A stretch of 64,000 bases of DNA. Source: Clostridium sp. UBA701. Its GTDB lineage: Bacteria > Bacillota > Clostridia > Clostridiales > Clostridiaceae. A program made the position numbers and the translations under genes. The notes under the pieces were generated by a model, which did no database searches, was not told the DNA's origin, and saw nothing but the letters and a program-made list of their open reading frames with translations. Location of the stretch: NCBI GenBank assembly GCA_002298125.1, contig DBMJ01000022.1, forward strand, positions 1,188-65,187. The letters run 5' to 3'. This document shows, one piece after another, positions 60,784 to 64,000 of the stretch. The first letter of the stretch is position 1, and each line of letters starts with the position of its first letter.

Positions 60784-61518
60784 TTACCACCTAACAAGCC
60801 TTTTTTGAGCAGCGTCCACTAAGATAAACAGCAATACCCCTACGATACTTAAAAGCAGTATGCCGCAATACATCTCCAGATAATTAACCCTCATCCAGGC
60901 ATCCATAATAAAATAACCCAAGCCATACTCTGTGCCATAGGTTTCTGTGAAAAATAATACAGAGATGGCAGTACCCAAGGCAACTCTCATGGAGGTTAAA
61001 ATCTTAGCAAGACTGGCAGGCCATACTATCTCCATAAATATCTGAAGAGAGCTTGCCCCTAGTGAATGCAGGCTATAATAGGCCTCCTTTGGAATTTCCC
61101 TTACTGCATCTCTGGAAGCTACAAGTATTTGAAACACCACTATGAGCACTATCATAGTTACCTTAGCTCCTTCACCAAGACCCATTAAAAGCATTACTAC
61201 TGGCAGTAGTGCAATTTTGGGAACCGGGTAGGAGAAGTATACAAGGGGAGATAGGATTCTATCCGCCAGAGGAAAGTAGCCCATGAGAAAGCCCAGTGAC
61301 GTTCCCAGCACAAAGGAGATAGCAAGCCCCTCTATAATTCGAAGAACACTGTAGAGCACATGAATGCCAAGTCTATGAAAGGGAAGTGAAAAAAGCTCCT
61401 CAATAACTCTAAAGGGTGATGGCACTATGGGAAGCTTAACTATTAACGAAGCCAAATACCAAAGCATTAAAATGGCTATAAAGCCCAGGACATATTCCCT
61501 ATATTTTTTATCCTTCAT
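60784..61518 (-). CDS. ABC transporter permease (SsuC/ThiX-like)
   Basis: The 244-residue membrane protein has about six segments and the binding-protein-dependent permease loop near EIVWPASLAKILTSMRVALG. It belongs to the group that serves nitrate, sulfonate, taurine and thiamine-precursor importers. It overlaps the ATPase gene by 11 bases, so translation is coupled. It is last in the ubiX-SBP-ATPase-permease operon. The transported compound is not known; the adjacent leader and the NMT1/THI5-like binding protein make an aromatic or pyrimidine compound conceivable. Confidence 0.88.
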   Translation of the reverse strand: MKDKKYREYVLGFIAILMLWYLASLIVKLPIVPSPFRVIEELFSLPFHRLGIHVLYSVLRIIEGLAISFVLGTSLGFLMGYFPLADRILSPLVYFSYPVPKIALLPVVMLLMGLGEGAKVTMIVLIVVFQILVASRDAVREIPKEAYYSLHSLGASSLQIFMEIVWPASLAKILTSMRVALGTAISVLFFTETYGTEYGLGYFIMDAWMRVNYLEMYCGILLLSIVGVLLFILVDAAQKRLVRW

Positions 61519-62266
61519 TTTTTGACCATTCCTCTTTTATTACTTTTCTTATATGCAGTTCCATTTCATAGAACTCCTCCCTATACCTAAGGTTTTCCAT
61601 ATTGAAGCAGGGGTTTACTAAGGTCTTTATTATCCTTCCTGGGGCTTTGCTCATTATACTTATCCTCTCTCCCAGACTAATTGCCTCTTCCACACTGTGA
61701 GTTATAAAAAGAGTGGTAACCCTATGTCCCTTCCATAGGCTTAGAAACAGCTCCTGCAGCTCCTCCCTGGTAAGTGCATCTAAGGCTGAGAAGGGCTCAT
61801 CCATTAGGAGCAGCTCCGGCTTAAGTATAAAGGCTCTGGCTAGGGCTGTCCTCTGTTTCTGCCCTCCACTAAGCTCTGATGGGTACTTACTGCTGTGCTC
61901 TAGGAGACTTAGCACTGCTAGTATCTCCCTTGCATAATCCTCATTGTCTACCTTCTTATCCTTTATTTTAAGTCCTAATAAAGCATTGTCATATAGACTT
62001 CTCCAGGGCAATAGTCCATAACTTTGCTGTACTAGTCCAATTCTCATCAAGGCAGGATCCACCTTGTGTCCATCTATTGCTGCCTCTCCGGTATAATCCC
62101 TTATAATACCGCTAAGCACATTAAGCAGGGTGCTTTTACCACAGCCGGAGGGTCCTATAATTACATGAATTTCTCCCTCTTCCAGGTTTAAATTCAGTTT
62201 TTCCAACGCCTTTACTGTACCCTCTTTATTTTTATAACTAACTGTGAGGTCTTTTATAGTAATCAT
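61508..62266 (-). CDS. ABC transporter ATP-binding protein (SsuB/ThiZ-like)
   Basis: The 252-residue ATPase has GPSGCGKSTLLN (Walker A), LSGGQKQRTALA (signature), LLLMDEPFSALDALT (Walker B) and a switch His in FITHSVEEA. It pairs with the permease and lipoprotein of the same operon. AGGATAATAAT precedes the ATG. A hairpin at 62304-62353 lies between the binding-protein gene and this one, which could lower its expression relative to the binding protein. Confidence 0.9.
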   Translation of the reverse strand: MITIKDLTVSYKNKEGTVKALEKLNLNLEEGEIHVIIGPSGCGKSTLLNVLSGIIRDYTGEAAIDGHKVDPALMRIGLVQQSYGLLPWRSLYDNALLGLKIKDKKVDNEDYAREILAVLSLLEHSSKYPSELSGGQKQRTALARAFILKPELLLMDEPFSALDALTREELQELFLSLWKGHRVTTLFITHSVEEAISLGERISIMSKAPGRIIKTLVNPCFNMENLRYREEFYEMELHIRKVIKEEWSKNEG

Positions 62267-62303
62267 ATTATTATCCTCTCATTTGACGCAGCTAAAAAAT
62301 CTA

Positions 62304-62353
62304 TGCCGGAGGGCAAGATTAAATGTATTTACTCTTCCTGCAGTACTCCGGCA
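62304..62353 (-). other. Intercistronic hairpin between binding-protein and ATPase genes
   Basis: TGCCGGAG (62304-62311) and CTCCGGCA (62346-62353) form a perfect 8-bp stem with a 34-base loop, just after the SBP stop. It has no T-tract, so it would stabilise or attenuate the mRNA, not terminate it. Confidence 0.6.
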
Positions 62354-62358
62354 CCTCA

Positions 62359-63291
62359 TTACTTCACATATTTATTGTTTGTTAAATCCTCTGACTTAAA
62401 ATCTTTTTTAGTAAGCTCTTTGTCCTTTAACCATTTAACAGCAGATTCAATATCCCCATTTGAAGGCATTGCAGCATGGGTATATTTAGGCAGCTTTAAG
62501 CCGTCCTTTACTCCCTCTGGAAAACCTGCTTCCTTAATAACTGTATCCATATAGGTCTCAGGCTTCTCTTTATTTAGATAATCCACTGCCTGATTGTAGG
62601 CCTTATAGAAAGCTGCTATACCCTTGTCTTTATCCTTTATGGCAGTACCGGTAAAGGCTATTACCCCAGCATTTACTTTAAGGTCCGCAGTGCTCTTTAA
62701 AAGCACAGCACCATTTTGAATTGCCACTGTGGCCATTGGTTCCGGAAGCGTTGCTGCATCTATCTTGTTATTTTGAAGCATTTCAAGACGGGTGGGTATC
62801 TGAGGTATGGCAGTCTTTTTTACATCCTTTGGATCTACCTTCTCAGATTTTAAAAGGGTGTCTGTAGAGTATTCAATAATGGTATTGGTGGATAAGGCTA
62901 TACTTTTCCCCACCATATCCGACATAGACTTTATGTTAGACTTTCCTCCCACTATAAGCTTGTACTCTCCATCGGACTTGGAGGTTATCTTTAAGTCAAA
63001 GCCTCCATCATTTGAAAAGGCCACAGCTAATACATCTGTAACAACCCCATCAAGCTTTCCACTCTGCAGTGCACTGTCACGATCCTTTGCACTCTTAAAG
63101 TGCTCTAGCTTTACCTTAACTCCTGCCTTCTCAAAAAAGCCCTGTTTATCTGCAATAATTAATGGTATAGAATCCACATCAGGCATAACTCCAATAGTAA
63201 GCTCCTTAGGAGGCTCTGCCTGTTTTGTACTACAGCCCACTACTGAAAACATCATCAAGGCTGCTAAAACACTGCTAATTATTTTTTTCAT
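62359..63291 (-). CDS. ABC transporter substrate-binding lipoprotein (NMT1/SsuA-like)
   Basis: The 310-residue lipoprotein has a signal ending in VVGC (Cys20) and a type 2 periplasmic-binding fold of the NMT1/THI5/SsuA group. TIGVMPDVDSIPLIIADKQG and LDGVVTDVLAVAFSNDGG are the ligand-binding lobes, and GKSIALSTNTIIEYSTDTLL is the family's middle block. The ligand is unknown. The start at 63291 is used because GGGGTGAAGATT precedes it and gives a proper lipoprotein signal; longer readings would add a leader in front of it. It overlaps the end of ubiX by 17 bases. Confidence 0.88.
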   Translation of the reverse strand: MKKIISSVLAALMMFSVVGCSTKQAEPPKELTIGVMPDVDSIPLIIADKQGFFEKAGVKVKLEHFKSAKDRDSALQSGKLDGVVTDVLAVAFSNDGGFDLKITSKSDGEYKLIVGGKSNIKSMSDMVGKSIALSTNTIIEYSTDTLLKSEKVDPKDVKKTAIPQIPTRLEMLQNNKIDAATLPEPMATVAIQNGAVLLKSTADLKVNAGVIAFTGTAIKDKDKGIAAFYKAYNQAVDYLNKEKPETYMDTVIKEAGFPEGVKDGLKLPKYTHAAMPSNGDIESAVKWLKDKELTKKDFKSEDLTNNKYVK

Positions 63292-63868
63292 AATCTTCAC
63301 CCCATCTATTATATAACTCATTTTCTATCCCTAAGGTGTCCATAATCCTTCCAACTATGGAATCCACCAAGGCCGCAATATCCTTAGGCTTATGGTAAAA
63401 TCCCGGCATAGCAGGCAATATAACTGCACCTGCTTCACACAAGGTCAGCATATTCCTAAGATGAATTGGACTTAAGGGAGTTTCTCTAGGTACCACTATT
63501 AATTTTCTTCTTTCCTTTATACAAACGTCCGCTGCTCTTCCTAGTAAATTCTTAGAAGAGCCCCAAGCTACCTCTCCTAGGGTAGACATGGAACAGGGTA
63601 CTATGACCATGCCCTCTGTCTTAAAAGAGCCACTGGCTACAGAGGCAAATAAATCTTCTATGTCATGAAGCACAAGGGTTCCTTCACAGGACTTATTAAG
63701 CTCAAGTAGCTTATCAGGCACAATATCTGTTTCAAAGGGCATAACCTTACTCCCTGCTTTGGTAACTATTAGATGCACCTCTGCACCTTTTTTTAAGAGC
63801 TCCTCCACCAGACGAAGGCCATAAATACTTCCACTGGCACCTGTAATTCCAACTATGTATCGTTTCAA
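63275..63868 (-). CDS. ubiX: UbiX-family flavin prenyltransferase
   Basis: The 197-residue protein makes prenyl-FMN, the cofactor of UbiD decarboxylases. YIVGITGASGSIYGLRLVEE is the FMN phosphate-binding start, VIVPCSMSTLGEVAWGSS the middle active-site loop, and RETPLSPIHLRNMLTLCEAG the substrate-binding block. All match UbiX/Pad1. The start is a TTG with GAGGTGATGAT before it. No ubiD gene is in view, which is unusual given that the cofactor serves UbiD enzymes. It is the first gene of an operon with an ABC importer, so it may prepare a cofactor for decarboxylation of the imported acid. Confidence 0.93.
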   Translation of the reverse strand: MKRYIVGITGASGSIYGLRLVEELLKKGAEVHLIVTKAGSKVMPFETDIVPDKLLELNKSCEGTLVLHDIEDLFASVASGSFKTEGMVIVPCSMSTLGEVAWGSSKNLLGRAADVCIKERRKLIVVPRETPLSPIHLRNMLTLCEAGAVILPAMPGFYHKPKDIAALVDSIVGRIMDTLGIENELYNRWGEDYEKNN

Positions 63869-63900
63869 ATCATCACCTCATAAGAAAAATGTCTAAGGTA

Positions 63901-63944
63901 GAAAATATTAAAAGTATCACACTTACTATTTCATTTAAGTGATA
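63901..63944 (-). terminator. Leader terminator upstream of ubiX
   Basis: On the - strand TATCACTTA (63944-63936) pairs with TAAGT and GATA (63925-63915) across a two-base bulge, followed by CTTTTAATATTTTC. It lies in the 5' leader of the operon, upstream of the start codon, so it would act as an attenuator. Confidence 0.6.
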
Positions 63945-64000
63945 GGATGCAAGTTTTACCTGGTTCAAATCCTTTGGCGTTACCAGATAATGCTCCATAA
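63945..64000 (-). promoter_or_regulatory. Partial leader with possible aptamer, truncated by the window end
   Basis: Upstream of the attenuator the - strand can fold CTGGT (63986-63982) with ACCAG (63964-63960), and GGAT (63972-63969) with ATCC (63948-63945). TTTGAACC within it recalls part of the TPP riboswitch, but the CUGAGA and CUGGAUAAU motifs of that class are missing. The 5' half lies beyond the window. It could be a variant or a different aptamer. Confidence 0.35.

Noticed and set aside
62807..63316. 169-residue frame on the + strand opposite the substrate-binding protein
   Set aside because: The - strand gene has a lipobox, family motifs and operon context; the + frame has none.
63959..63972. 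GGTTCAAATCC resembling a tRNA T-arm
   Set aside because: Only two base pairs would flank the loop, and no acceptor or anticodon arm can be drawn around it.

Overview
The window looks like chromosome of a low-GC, spore-forming, anaerobic Firmicute close to Clostridium. The evidence is AT-rich DNA, strong AGGAGG/GGTG-type ribosome binding sites with frequent TTG and GTG starts, a GerA-type germinant receptor operon, a CotF-like spore coat protein, an alpha/beta-type SASP, a T-box leader, and a typical Clostridium gene repertoire (DegV, VanW, LCP, MGDG-synthase-like glycosyltransferase, TldD/PmbA). No rRNA, tRNA, CRISPR array or prophage was found.

Layout. 0-4.3 kb holds a ger operon (AB, AC, AA order) facing a CotF-like gene. 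4.4-6.8 kb holds a small membrane protein, a coiled-coil protein and a VanW protein. 6.8-15.7 kb holds a DODA-type dioxygenase, a zinc-ribbon microprotein with a long leader, DegV, a lipoprotein class B penicillin-binding protein, BioY, an ABC-F ATPase, a LUD protein and a UbiA prenyltransferase. 15.6-25.1 kb holds an exporter-type ABC pair, a GT2 glycosyltransferase, a chemoreceptor-like protein, a second ABC-F ATPase, a SASP, an EamA transporter and a patatin. 25.2-33.1 kb is a complete yhf-type cluster: regulator YhfZ, then YhfU, YhfT, an amidase-signature protein, a PRD protein (YhfY-like), YhfS, YhfX and YhfW. 33.2-40.7 kb holds a TtcA-like protein, an SRAP protein, an L,D-transpeptidase, a T-box-controlled divergent lysyl-tRNA synthetase, and an operon of two membrane proteins with an M20 peptidase. 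40.9-51.9 kb holds LCP, flavodoxin, MGDG-synthase-like, M19 dipeptidase, a REP-associated tyrosine transposase (RAYT), a cysteine-desulfurase-like enzyme, an APC permease, YdcZ and LysR genes, separated by several AT-rich tandem repeats. 51.9-64 kb holds a subtilase, TldD/PmbA, an orphan MASE3-PAS sensor, a tautomerase, an ATPase plus lipoprotein pair, and a ubiX-ABC transporter operon with a terminator-bearing leader that runs off the window.

The most interesting parts are: (1) the yhf cluster, whose function is unknown, here carrying an amidase-family protein and lacking the Php (phosphotriesterase homology) gene of the E. coli cluster, with three matching candidate YhfZ operators (RTACA-N6-TGTAY) at two upstream regions; (2) a compact multi-hairpin element of about 100 bp filling the convergent gap at 15.65-15.75 kb; (3) a RAYT gene bracketed by inverted GGGGACGGTTCT motifs, one of which is read in frame as the C-terminus of the neighbouring PLP enzyme; (4) a candidate riboswitch or attenuator in front of ubiX; and (5) a clustering of minisatellites with 13-, 18-, 19-, 20- and 65-bp units between 42 and 51 kb. 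Family assignments rest on recognition of motifs in the translated sequence; no search was run.
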